A stretch of DNA of 64,000 bases from Lichtheimia corymbifera B2541 (Eukaryota > Mucoromycota > Mucoromycetes > Mucorales > Lichtheimiaceae), in contig JNEU01000742.1 in NCBI GenBank assembly GCA_000697475.1, positions 100,565 through 164,564 on the forward strand, given 5' to 3'. Numbering within the stretch: position 1 is the first letter of the stretch; each line of letters begins with the position of its first letter. A program made the translations under genes and the position numbers. This document shows, piece by piece, positions 13,395 to 24,527 of this stretch. The notes beneath the pieces were generated by a model. It saw only the letters and a list, made by a program, of their open reading frames with translations. It was not told the origin of the DNA and ran no database searches.

Positions 13395-15133
13395 TGCATG
13401 TGTTGGAAAGGAGAAAAGGAGAAAGAAATGGCGTGGTGTGCGTGTGGGGAAGAAGATAAAGCTATGCGTGTACGCTTGTACCACCAGACCTTTGGAGGTT
13501 GATTCCGCTGACAAACACCACTTGGCAACAAATTTATGCATGAAGTAGAGAGATCGTAGGTACCCATTGTTTATTCTACATGCTTTATACTATAATCTCC
13601 TTGACCTAACAAGTGTCCACATTCAAGCCTAGATTATGCTAAATTGTATTATCAAGTCGTTTCTAAAAGTAGTTGATCTTCCCTCAGCTTCATCAATAAA
13701 CACGCATTTGTTCATAATTATCGCTTTCACATCAAGTGATGCTGTTTCGTCATCCCGAAAAGAGATAATTTTATATGATGGGTTATCATTACATACACTA
13801 TCGTTTACTATAGGGAATACATATCTGCAGAGCTTGATGATACCGACCAATGGTTGTCCCTTGTCCCTTGACGGTGATGCTCATCGCCTCGGACGGGTGG
13901 ATAATGCCATACACGCTATTGGCACATTTCTTGGAGGGCATTCTGGATCATATTCAATCCTTTCTGTAAGATCTCTTTCCACCGAAAGGCAGCTTCGAAA
14001 GGTCCAACAAAAACAAGATACCGTTATATCAACTCCATGCTGGTTTAGGACCACCTAATGCAAATTTGCATATGCATCTCGTGAGGTAACTACATCAAAC
14101 GAGATGTGAGTACATATGTGCATTATTAAGCAGGATGACCAGGTTTTACCTTATTAAAGAGATCAATATCACAATGATGACGATGACAATGAAAGTACTA
14201 GGACAACAATGAAACCTTAAAGATCATCACAAATATTAGCACATGGACGCTCACAAAAAGAATTCTCACCCAAGACACTTACCAAGGGCTTTTGAAGGTG
14301 TCAGCAATCAGAAGATGATATGATATAAAGAAAGAGACGTATTGGAGAAAAGCAATGGGCGACAACATCCATCTTGTTTATATCTGGATGAAGGGCGTGG
14401 GTATTTCTTCTGTGACCACAAGGAGTGATAAAATGGCTGTCAAGGATGGTGATGAGCTGATAGATTGATAATGAGCCTCCACAGAGAGCCTTGATCTGTT
14501 TGAATGTGCATCCATAAATATGAGACGGACAAGGTGGCTATTCATATCCATCATCATCATCATCAAACAATTCCGCCAATCTGCTATCATGAACCATTTA
14601 CTGTGCTCAAATACTACGAAATAAGACGTTGTTCAAGGATGTTTATGGGTGTTGGTTTGGGAAAGAAAAAGTCAAAACGTCGAAAACATAGTACTCACGC
14701 ATAGGTGTTACCCGCCATGAGGGTCGGATGGAGTAAACGAGATCATATAAATCCAGGTGGTGGTTACACCGAATGTTGACAGGTTGTACAAATGAATGAG
14801 GATTTCTCTTGACCTAGGTTGCTAGGTTGACTCTGTGTACACAAAGGCCAATGATGGGAAGCTATTGAGAATAAATGAAAACAATGAGTATCACATTTGG
14901 CGTCTTGTGGTTGTTTAAATTCAGCAGCAGAGCTGCATATTCACAATGGCAGGAGCAAGCGGGGTCTGTTTGTGTGTGCGCATTATCTCCAGGGCGACGA
15001 GAACAAAGAAGCGCTCTATCTTTTCCCGCTTCCACTTCACAAAAGGCAAAGCAAGGCTCTCTACATTCACAACTGCTCTCATTCACTCTCAACACACAAC
15101 TCCAATACTGGCCATGTCAATCGATAGATAGTC
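13395..15133. other. Long gene-poor stretch
   Basis: About 1.7 kb without a recognisable gene. A 140-codon ORF at 13,636-14,058 has no known motif or repeat structure and is not called. Around 14,550 there is a short CAT-rich run. The upstream promoter of the TMEM135-like gene must lie at the left end. I see no RNA gene. Confidence 0.55.
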
Positions 15134-16639
15134 AATGGCGCGTCTGGCGATCCTTTCTACTACGCCCTTGTTCCAGCAAGGCACACGCGATCTACCCATG
15201 ACTGAACACTCATTCCAATACAAGAAGTATGTTCATGCACTGCACTTGTTTTATTATTCAAGTTGGTCATTCTGATACTAGAGGTTCATTTGCAGGTTGC
15301 TGTTCTCGCTATTGTACAAGGTCCAAAAGGTGTATGTCTACTTCCTCATTGTCTACAAGGGAGCCCAACACCCCGTTTTCATTGTCACGTTTGCGTACGT
15401 TGTAAACGAAAATGGATGGATGGTTATACCTTACATGGAGTTTATTGTAGGTTCAGAACGTTGGATGGCTGATCTCAGAGAAAGCTGCTCATTGTCTTAC
15501 TGGTGCGTATACGTTGGATCTACCACACAATCAACAACCCTTATAATGACGCTGAATCAGGATTATACGTATAATGAAGATGTCTATTTCTGGCGGTACT
15601 ACAAAGGTCGTTTCTATGGATCCAAAGACACCTGCTATCGTTTCCAAGTCAACCATTGTACCCTGGAGATGATCCATTTATTTGATTCCATGCTTTGGCC
15701 GTCATGATGATGTGGGATAAGCACAGCAATGAAACAATGCCGACAAGTCGTTTGCGTAAATAACAATGTATTGGATAGCCTTCAAGCGCCATCGCTACTC
15801 GTTGGCAAGCAGCATGCAAGTTGGACATACATCATCATCACCATCATCTTTCTGGATTCATGTCCCAGACTGCAACGAGGTGTTCGATTGACACATTATT
15901 CTTATTCCGTGGTCTATGGCATGTCCTCTCACTGGAAAGTGTCGGCTCAACGCTGCTTGTACACGGTAATATTGGAGATGTAAGTGCATACAGCATATCG
16001 TCATCCTTTCTTCACCATATCATGTTAACATGTTTCCTTTTAGAGACACACTTTCTCGATGATTTTTTGGCCCAGTACTCTCAGATCCCTTTACCTGCAT
16101 CTTTCCATGCAACTATCCTCGTACGATCCTCTCCTCTTTCTTGGGTAATCCCACCTTGGCTGTAACCTGGATACGGTGTAATAAACGTGCTCCCGTTTCG
16201 GATCTGAAACCATAAGCATTTGATCTACTAGTGAGTGCACGATGATTGACCTGGAAGAGAAGCGATATCGAGATAACAAATGATGATAGATTGAAGATCC
16301 AGTGGAAGGTGGCGTCCATCATTGACAGTGTGCTGCAGTTGTGACACCAGAATTTATCATTATCAATGCGAAGAAGGTCACATGCAAGCGTAACTTTCTC
16401 TCCTCGATTATACTATTAACACAACTCAGCACGTATCGGTGCTATCCTCCGGATACAATTGGCAGCAGCAACACCAACAAATATACTGAATATGCTCCAA
16501 TCTACATTCATCGAGGTACCAAAAGAACAGTAAAGATCAAAACTCATATAGCTCATCATTGGCTAATTCCATTTTCAGGTATTATACAACGACATGGGGA
16601 TATCCAGGTAATGAAATCATGAGTCTGTTTGATGAAGAT
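15134..16639 (+). other. Unresolved locus: possible multi-exon gene or decayed gene
   Basis: Several stretches look coding, but I could not join them. An opening reading begins MARLAILSTTPLFQQG at 15,134, with a good donor at 15,229 and an acceptor before 15,297. After that the best-looking segments lie in different frames: one around 15,480 (AAHCLTGAYTLDLPH), one around 15,590 (SGGTTKVVSMDPKTP), one around 15,780 (WIAFKRHRYSLASSM) and a terminal piece near 16,440-16,610. Frame changes between them without clear introns suggest decay or unusual splicing. No family was recognised. The limits given are approximate. Confidence 0.3.
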
Positions 16640-16847
16640 TTTTAATCATGACATTTAGACAAATACCAAATTCCATGACAAGAGCGTCGTGTAACCAAGA
16701 AACGGTCGATGAGCAACATTGCAGGAAATTGTGATGGTGGCACTAGGACTGCTGCATTTAAATAGTCACCGCTTTGCAGCTGCACCATTTCTTTCGCCTC
16801 TTCCCCCCTTTCTTTTTGCCCCTGGTGTGCAGTAACTACGGCCCAGC

Positions 16848-19800
16848 ATGTCAAACGCCGTTCCGGATACCGCGTATTGCTATTTACATCGACGCCCTGC
16901 AACGCGTGAACCCCATTCTTCTGGTGAACCAGCCACACGAGATAGCGCCATCGATGTTGATCATTCATATAACATGTGGAAAAAAGCGCTGAGTCATCTT
17001 GCTCACGATGCTACTACTGCTACTACCGGTCATCGTTGGCATCGTCATTCTCGTCAACAAGTGGATGATCAAGAAGATGATCAGCTACCATCAACAGCAG
17101 ATCTTGAGCGTATGGAACAAGAACACCCTGAGGAAGAAGATAATTTCTTTGCACACCCGTTCCCACAAGAAATGCCGATGCCGATGCCAGTGGCTGCAGC
17201 ACCAGCCATGGGACCCATGCCACGCGCCAAATTTGCCCATATCTCTGTACCTGAGGATGAAGCTTCCAATGATACGGCTCCACAAGTAGAAGAAGGCGAA
17301 GCTTCAGGAGATGGACAAGAAGCACGTAATCACTGGGGAAAAATGGTTGACAAGATCAAGTTGATATCCAATATCCAAACGTTTTCCGGTCGTGAAGCCG
17401 TCACCACATCTATTGCACCTTATTATTCACCTCTTTTTGAACCTGCCTTTATCGCATTTACCAAGGATGAATATGGTCGTCGAATGGCAAGTTGCTCTTT
17501 TGGGATATATGTGTGTGTGCTATGCAGTCAGCTGACAATTCGCTTATATTTAGCCTCCCATCATGCCTCCGATGATTTCGGTATGGAAGCTCTCCCCTTT
17601 CTGTTGTACGCGCTTTTGGCTGACACAATGTTTTATAAAAACAGGTTTCCGTGACAGATTCCGAGTACATTAGCAGTCTTAGTCAATGGGTGTTTCGAGT
17701 CGAGTTGCAGTATGGCGATATCAAATGGGTCATCAAACGCACCATTTCCGATTTTGTGACATTGCACTACACGCTCAAACTCAAATCAAGCGTATCTGAT
17801 TATGTACCAGCACCACCCGCTTTTCCGGATGCACTGGCTAGTTTGTTCAACTCGGCAAAAACAAATCTCGGCTTAGACCGCCTCGAAGATGAAGTGCCTG
17901 AAGAAAATGAGGACGAGGAGGATGCGGAGCGTAAAAAAGAAGCGGCGCTTTCGCGTCGTGTTGCATTGACAGAGTACTTGCGTGATCTCGTGGATAGAGC
18001 ACATATGCTTGTCAGCTATGATTTGTGCGAGTTTTTCGAGTTGTCGGCTGTAAGTATTGTGCAAGATATGGGCTGGAAAGGAAAAGAAGGCTTCCTGGAA
18101 AACCGGGTGCGTATCTCCAATCCCAACATGTGCCATTTGTGGAAGACAGACCGGTGGAACAAGGAATGGGTGTTGTTGCGAGATTCGTAAGTAACACACA
18201 TACAGGTCATATATATATGATGAACCCCATCTCATGCTATTGTGTGTAGTTATGTTGCCTTTTGTGACGATATTGCATCACCAACACCATCTGACGTCTT
18301 GTTGCTTGACAACACATTCACTGTGAAACTTTCCGAGCCTGGTCTTTTCCGAAGCTATCATATGACCTTGTCAACCAGATATCGTGAGATCGAGATCAAA
18401 GGCAGTCAACGCGAGGTAGAGGAATGGATGGAAAGTATCGAAAAGGTGAAACAAGACAGCCCCTGGATCAAAAAGCACCGTTTTGGATCATTTGCACCTA
18501 TTCGCCACAATGCCAAGGTCAAGTGGTTTGTGGATGGCGAAAGTAAGTAGCAGCACAGCATTTATTCGGTGGATAATGGTAACTGACAGGCGTTGCATGG
18601 TAGATCATTTCAATGCGGTTGCTGAAGCCATTTTAGCTGCCAAGACTGAGATTTACATTACGGATTGGTGGTTGACACCCGAATTGGTAAAAGAAGTCAT
18701 CATAGCAACAAGTCGGACCAATGCACTAATGCATCTGATTATCTTTTAGTACCTCCGTCGTCCACCAGAAAAGAATGAAGAATTTCGCATCGATCGATTA
18801 CTCAAACGAAAGGCCGAAGAAGGCGTCAAGGTGTATATCATTGTTTACAAGGAGATGTCTCTGGCTCTGACAATCGATTCAGCACACACCAAACAATGGC
18901 TACAAAGTCAACATGAAAACATCATAGGTAAACGATTGTGTTTTTGAAAGGGGATGTTGCACAGGATGGTTAAACGGGAGCAATTTTGTATCATTTAGTG
19001 CAGCGCCATCCGGATAGACGTCCTTTTGATAGCCGTGATTCCATTCTTTTCTGGTCTCACCATGAGGTATGTTCAAAGAAAAGCAATATAATAGTCGCAA
19101 GTAGCTAACATCCGATCAGAAAATTGTCGTTGTCGATAACCGTTTAGCTTTTATTGGAGGAGTTGACCTGTGCTTTGGGTAAGTGTAACACACACTCCGA
19201 ATGTGGATGTTTGCATGATTTAACACACATGGCATGTTGCTCTTCTTTAGTCGTTACGATACCCATGCCCATCGTCATGCCGATTACCCGGCAAAAGGAC
19301 ATCAATACAAAATCTTCCCCGGTCAAGATTATTCGAGTCCGCGTGTTAAGGATTTTGCTGATGGTAGGGGGAACATTTTGCGCGCGCGGCATATATGCTG
19401 ATTCCTACATGTAGTTGCTGCCAAGCATGATACCACTCTTGTTGACCGAGAAGAGACACCAAGAATGCCATGGCATGATTTGTCATGCGCTGTGGTAAGT
19501 ATAAGCTTTACTTGGATCTATTTTTTTTTTTTTTTTTTTGCAATTCCATTGATGATATGCTTTATAAGGTCGGTCCAATTGCACGTGATGCTGCACGCCT
19601 ATTCATTGAGCGGTGGAATTATCTCAAGAGTACTAAGAGCATGCATCGTCCTGCTGTACCTTTCCTCATGCCAAAGGGTGAATATGTGGCTGCACGTGAT
19701 GAGAGCAAATTCCAAGGCAAATGCCGTGTCCAATTGCTGCGAAGCGCTTCTAGTTGGAGTTCGGGAATCACTCGAGAGGTATGCATAAGGATGATTCGTG

Positions 19801-21535
19801 CGTGATACATAGGGCTCACTTTTTATCATAGCATTCCATTTACAATGCTTATATGGAAGCCATCACTCAAGCCAAGCACTTCATTTACATTGAAAACCAG
19901 TTTTTCAGTAAGTCAAGATGGGATTATATTACCTACAATATCTCACGAGTATAACAGTTAGCTCCACTGGTGACGACAAGATTGTTCACAACAAGATTGG
20001 CCAAGCCATTTTGAATCGTATCAAGCGTGCCCATTACAACAATGAAAAATTCAAAGTCTTTATCATCATTCCCCTTATTCCAGCATTTGAGGGTGATCTG
20101 ACATCCGGTGATTCAATGGCAGCAAGGTACGCTTGAACAAAGATGCCCAAATAATTTCATTCTCATTCATTGATGATTATTCATTATGTAGAGGCGTGAT
20201 GCATTTCCAATATGTCTCCATATCCCGCGGCGGTGAATCCATTTGCGAAAAGTTACGGGAGGAAGGTATCGAGCCGTCTGACTACATTGGATGGTACAGC
20301 TTGCGCAACTGGGATAAGATTGTACCGAGATTCCCCAAGAAAAAGACCAATGGCCATGTACCAGCAGAGAACAACGATCAAGAAGACCTGTCGACCATGT
20401 CGGATGATGAAAAGGATGTGCACGCTGATCCTCCCGCAGAAGAGGAGCATGATGACCGTGATTATTATGTGAGCGAGCTCGTTTACATTCATGGTATGTG
20501 TGTGTGATGAAGGAAAGGGTCATATGTATATAGGAGTTAACATTCAAAATAGACAAGTTGATGATTGTCGATGATCGTATTGTTATTATTGGCTCTGGTA
20601 AGCTTTCAGAAATGGGGGATAAGAAGCATCATGGACACTAATGTTTATTTTTCATTGTCTTATGCTAGCCAATATCAATGACCGGTAAGGAAGGAGCTGC
20701 ATTTATTTCTTTTCTTGGTCACTAATGACACTATTGCAGATCCATGTTGGGTAATCGTGATTCAGAAGTTGCCATCTTTATTGAGGACAAGGAAATGATC
20801 CCATCGTATTTGAATGGCGAATTGGTAAATGCTACTACTGCTACATGGGAGAGTTGGTTCATGGTTGCTGACTTTTTGAAATCTCTTTGATAGTACCAAG
20901 CTTCCAAGTTTGCTCACACACTTCGCATGCAGCTTTGGAAAGAGCATCTTGGTTTGCTTGATTTTGACGACTGGGATGCATTGATGGATGGAGATAACAA
21001 CGACATCTTGCAAACATGTACCTCGGAAGGACTTGGATATAACAGCAGTGCGTCAGGAGCATGCAATGATGTTGAAGGAAACACGGCCGTGACGGAAGAC
21101 TTGGATATCAAAAACTGCGAGGCTGGTGAAGCTGTGCGTATTCTTGATCGTGTGAGCCGTACCAAGAGTATTTATGATCGCTTTGGACATGGACCAAGAG
21201 GACACCATCTTAAGGAAGCTGCTGCGCTTGATCCATTGTCGGACCGTGGCTACTACAACATTTGGCGAAAGACAGCACGCAGCAACACTGAGATTTATCG
21301 TGATCTTTTCCGTTGTGTACCTGACGACACGGTGCATACCTTTGATCAACATCATGCGTTTGTTTCCAAGGCACCTTATGGTCATGTTGCTGATCCTGAT
21401 CGATCTGCCAGTGATATTGAAGAAAAGCTTTCTGTTGTCCGTGGACACTTGGTGGAATTCCCGATCGACTATCTTAAGGATGAATCGCTTATGAGCGCAG
21501 TGGAATCAATGGCACCCATGGTTCTTTTTACATAA
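16848..21535 (+). CDS. Phospholipase D with PX and PH domains (Spo14/PLD1 type)
   Basis: Eighteen exons: 16848..17486, 17554..17580, 17645..18186, 18250..18542, 18604..18686, 18750..18927, 18999..19066, 19120..19178, 19251..19363, 19415..19494, 19569..19778, 19832..19907, 19958..20126, 20192..20493, 20553..20597, 20669..20684, 20740..20824, 20894..21535; 1208 aa. It hydrolyses phosphatidylcholine to phosphatidic acid and choline. Order: disordered acidic N-terminus, PX domain (about 220-400), PH domain (about 400-510), first HKD motif HHEKIVVVDNRLAFIGG near residue 610, and second HKD motif HDKLMIVDDRIVIIGSANIN near 946; both have the catalytic His and Lys. The first intron starts with GC rather than GT. 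Exon 16 is only 16 bases yet encodes the conserved AN(I)N after the second motif. A run of 19 T lies in the intron after exon 10. The C-terminus is unusually long for the family but lacks a known motif. Confidence 0.95.
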
Positions 21536-21542
21536 ATCCCTT

Positions 21543-22167
21543 TTATTTCCGCGCAATACCATAGAGATCATCTGACGAGATAGCTTTCAAATCAAATCCC
21601 TTCAATCTATCCTTTCCTTCTAACTTTTCCAGGACCTGGGTCTTGTTCTTGATTGTTGCACGTGCAGTATCAATCTTTTCTGATAACTCATTTTGTTCTA
21701 TCATTCACATCATCAATAACAATGTATATCAAATATCATCCTATCCTATTTACTCACCTCGTTCAATGTGCTTTTTGGCATCCTCCACTGGTAGCTTTAC
21801 AAACATATTCCCCATGTTGATCCATGCTTTTTTATCTAGTACACGTGGGTTATCCATCATCAGCTTTGTTGTCCCTCCCTTGTCTCCCCTAGTACTTGCC
21901 GCTACGTAAATTCTTGAACTGTCTCAAGCCTTCTCGATTGCTGTTGCGTCGTCGATCATAGTCAATCACCTATCAAGTTGTCATCGATAAGCATGGACTT
22001 GGTTACATGGCAAGAAGAGTACGATGCATACAGCTTGTTTGTTGGTCAAGATCTCGTCTGCAATTCGCTCTCGTTCCGCAAAGGCTACTGGAGGTGTCAG
22101 AAGCTCCATATGTTTTTGAGTTTCCAATCCCCCAATTACCTTGTTCTAGTTGGCTAGCAAGATCCAT
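21543..22167 (-). CDS. PDRG1-like prefoldin-type protein
   Basis: Five exons, complement(21543..21697, 21758..21874, 21906..21969, 22032..22084, 22140..22167), 138 aa, close to the animal PDRG1 length. The match covers ADEILTNKQAVIDYD, RRRNSNREGLR, the GNMFVKLP core and LKGFDLKA near the end. PDRG1 is a beta-prefoldin-like subunit of the R2TP/prefoldin-like assembly complex; the fungal role is inferred from that. The coding frame changes after the REGLR segment. The only GT-AG solution found is a 31-base intron (21875-21905), which is short for a fungus, so a frameshift in the assembly or allele is an alternative. The stop lies 7 bases from that of the phospholipase D gene, so the two 3' UTRs must overlap the opposing gene. 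Confidence 0.82.
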
Positions 22168-22605
22168 TTGTCTGTGTATTGAAAGAAGTAGAATAAAAAA
22201 GGGCAGCTGAGAAACAAGTCAGCAGATTGTAATGCGTTGTAGTTGTGTTGCATCGTGGGTCGCGTTGCCTAGCAACATCACCTTTCTTTTGGTCTTCATT
22301 TCTACCATCCAATATATTATGCTTTCCTTGTACTCAACCGATCGCTTTAATGCAGCATTCACCCACTCTTATATGCTCGGAGGAACCTGCCATTGGATAC
22401 CACCACATCATCCGTGTATTATCAGACAATGTCTTTGTTGTAAATTTTATTGATTCAAATCCTGTACATTTAGATCCAACGAGAGCAACTAGAACTAAAC
22501 ATGGCGGTGGATTGATAAGTGTGTAGGGAGCGCCACTGCATAAATTGGGTCGCCCAAAATTGATTCAGCCTGTGGACTTCTTCCCGCAGGCGTATATTTC
22601 ACTCC

Positions 22606-24193
22606 ATGTCGTCACTGCAAAAGGAACTGTTCAAGAAAAGAAATGCCACCGAGGAAACGAATGAGCAAAAGGAAAATGACGATTTAGCACCCCTTCAAAG
22701 GTAAAGTTTGGAGTGCCTCCTTGCTCGATAACGCCATTTGTTCACTCTTTCCCATGTAGCCCTTCATTGTTCAAACGTGGTCAACCTTCAGCCAAATATG
22801 CGCCTGTCTCTTGGGACAAATACTTTGACACCTATCAAGATGTAGCCATACCCGACACGTCCGATATATCCTTTTTCTCATATTGCATGGAGCTTTATCT
22901 GATTATGCATGTCATCCTTAACAGCCTATATACGTCTTTCGTGTCTATAGGATCAATGGATCAGCTAATGCCAATACCCCTGTGTTTATATTTCATCATG
23001 GCGCCGGTCATAGTGCGCTCTCGTTTGCATTGACAGCCAGCCACATTAGGGAAATGACTAATGGAGAATGCTCGATCATTGCCTTGGATGCACGTGGACA
23101 TGGTATGTTCAAAAACTACTACTATTACTACCTCTATTGTATCCTGACAAGGCATGCCTACCTTAGGTGATACACGAACAAGCAATGATACCGACTATTC
23201 GCTCAGTACGCTCAGTGACGACCTCGTGAATGTTATTCAGGCTTTATACAATGGTCAAGATACGCCGGATCTGTGCTTGGTTGGCCACAGGTAAATTTGG
23301 ATGCTTATGGAGAAGGGATCAAGGACTAAGCGAGAATTGTTGTTCTAGTATGGGTGGATCAGTTGTCGTTGATGTCACATCGCGTAAGCGATTGAAGAAC
23401 GTAGTCGGTGTATGCGTGTTGGACGTGGTTGAGGGTAAGTGGAACAGGTGTAAGAGCAAGCAATGTATTGATTCGGTGATAAGGTTCGGCAATGGATGCG
23501 CTTTCCTCCATGACAAGCATATTGAATACTCGGCCTCAACGCTTTAAGACTATTGAACAAGCAGTACAATGGAGGTAATGAATCCATATGGAAGAGAAGG
23601 GAATAGGATATACTGATACTTTTCTTTTGAATAGCGTCAGATCTAATACAGTCAGGAACTTGGAGTCGGCAAAGGTATCCGTGCCACCGCTCGTAAGGTC
23701 AACCGATGATGATGCTTTGGGATGGAGAACCGATTTGATCAAAACCAAACCTTTTTGGACAGGTGAGAGGGACGTGAAATGATGATGCAAAGGGATATTC
23801 TTCATTAATGAATGGATCTATAGAATGGTTTACTGATCTCTCCAGCAAATTTTTGGCTTGTCCAGCTGCCAAGTTGCTTATCCTTGCAGGTAAAAGATTG
23901 GACGTATGCAGCATATATCCATTGTTCATTCTTTTTCCTTCCGTATAGGCACCGATAGATTAGACAAACCATTGATGATTGGACAAATGCAAGGTAAGGG
24001 AAGGTTGGTGTAAAGAGAGAGAGAGAATGTGTGCACTCAAATATCAATGGTAGGCAAATTCCAGCTTCATATTATCCCCGAAGCAGGCCACTTTTTACAA
24101 GAAGATGCACCTGTGAATACAGCGAGAAGCCTCGTAGAATTCTGGAGACGTAACAAACGGCTCGTACTTCCACCCAAAGTGCAAATAAAATAA
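22606..24193 (+). CDS. Protein phosphatase 2A methylesterase (PPME1/Ppe1 type)
   Basis: Ten exons: 22606..22700, 22760..22865, 22934..23102, 23167..23290, 23349..23434, 23484..23574, 23635..23762, 23824..23889, 23949..23993, 24054..24193; 349 aa. An alpha/beta hydrolase that removes the C-terminal methyl ester of the PP2A catalytic subunit. Family features: [18 protein letters not shown], the oxyanion stretch [11 protein letters not shown], the nucleophile elbow VGHSMGGS (catalytic Ser), and the late [15 protein letters not shown] (catalytic His). The second intron (22866-22933) cannot be spliced sensibly with GT-AG: every such choice loses FRVY. Reading it as AT-AC restores [13 protein letters not shown] and fits U12 signals at both ends. 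See Part 2. Confidence 0.93.
22866..22933 (+). other. Probable U12-type AT-AC intron in the methylesterase gene
   Basis: The 68-base intron begins ATATCCTTT, has TCCTTAAC at 22915-22922 and ends TATAC, with the branch A about 12 bases from the acceptor. These are the minor-spliceosome consensus elements. Splicing here restores a conserved family motif in frame. Confidence 0.85.
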
Positions 24194-24527
24194 AATAGAG
24201 TTTGTCATTTTCTTTAAGTAAACTGCTATATGTGACGAGACAGGTCGACTGCGTCTCAAAGACACGAGTCTCGATACAGTCGGTTTTAGTCGTCTTGTGT
24301 TTGTCTCGAAATCCTGTCTGGGCGCACGTTCAGATCTTTAACAGCCAAACGGCACAATTCGGGATCTCTTGAAAAAAATTTCGTGATAAGAAAAACATAA
24401 AAGCTGCAGAGGCTGGAGGGCTATTTAACCTTTTTTCAATAGGTGTCAGTCACGAAACACAATGATCCCCGCCATACTCCGTTCATTTCAATCCCCTTCT
24501 CCAATCTGCATCATTCAAACAACAGCT
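24194..24527. other. Short region between two convergent genes
   Basis: 334 bases between the stops of the methylesterase and the cystathionine beta-synthase-like gene. It contains GTCTC/GAGAC-type short repeats around 24,245-24,315, of unknown significance. No gene seen. Confidence 0.5.

Noticed and set aside
15470..15530. Trypsin-like AAHC motif
   Set aside because: AAHCLTG resembles the catalytic His region of S1 proteases, but no Asp or Ser motif follows and a stop comes 14 codons later.
22846..22950. GT-AG alternatives for the second methylesterase intron
   Set aside because: Donors at GTAGCC or GTCCGA with acceptors at CAG or TAG either lose the conserved FRVY segment or break the frame; AT-AC keeps both.
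24240..24320. GTCTC/GAGAC repeats as a regulatory RNA or terminator hairpin
   Set aside because: Pairing is imperfect and no known structure or family is evident.
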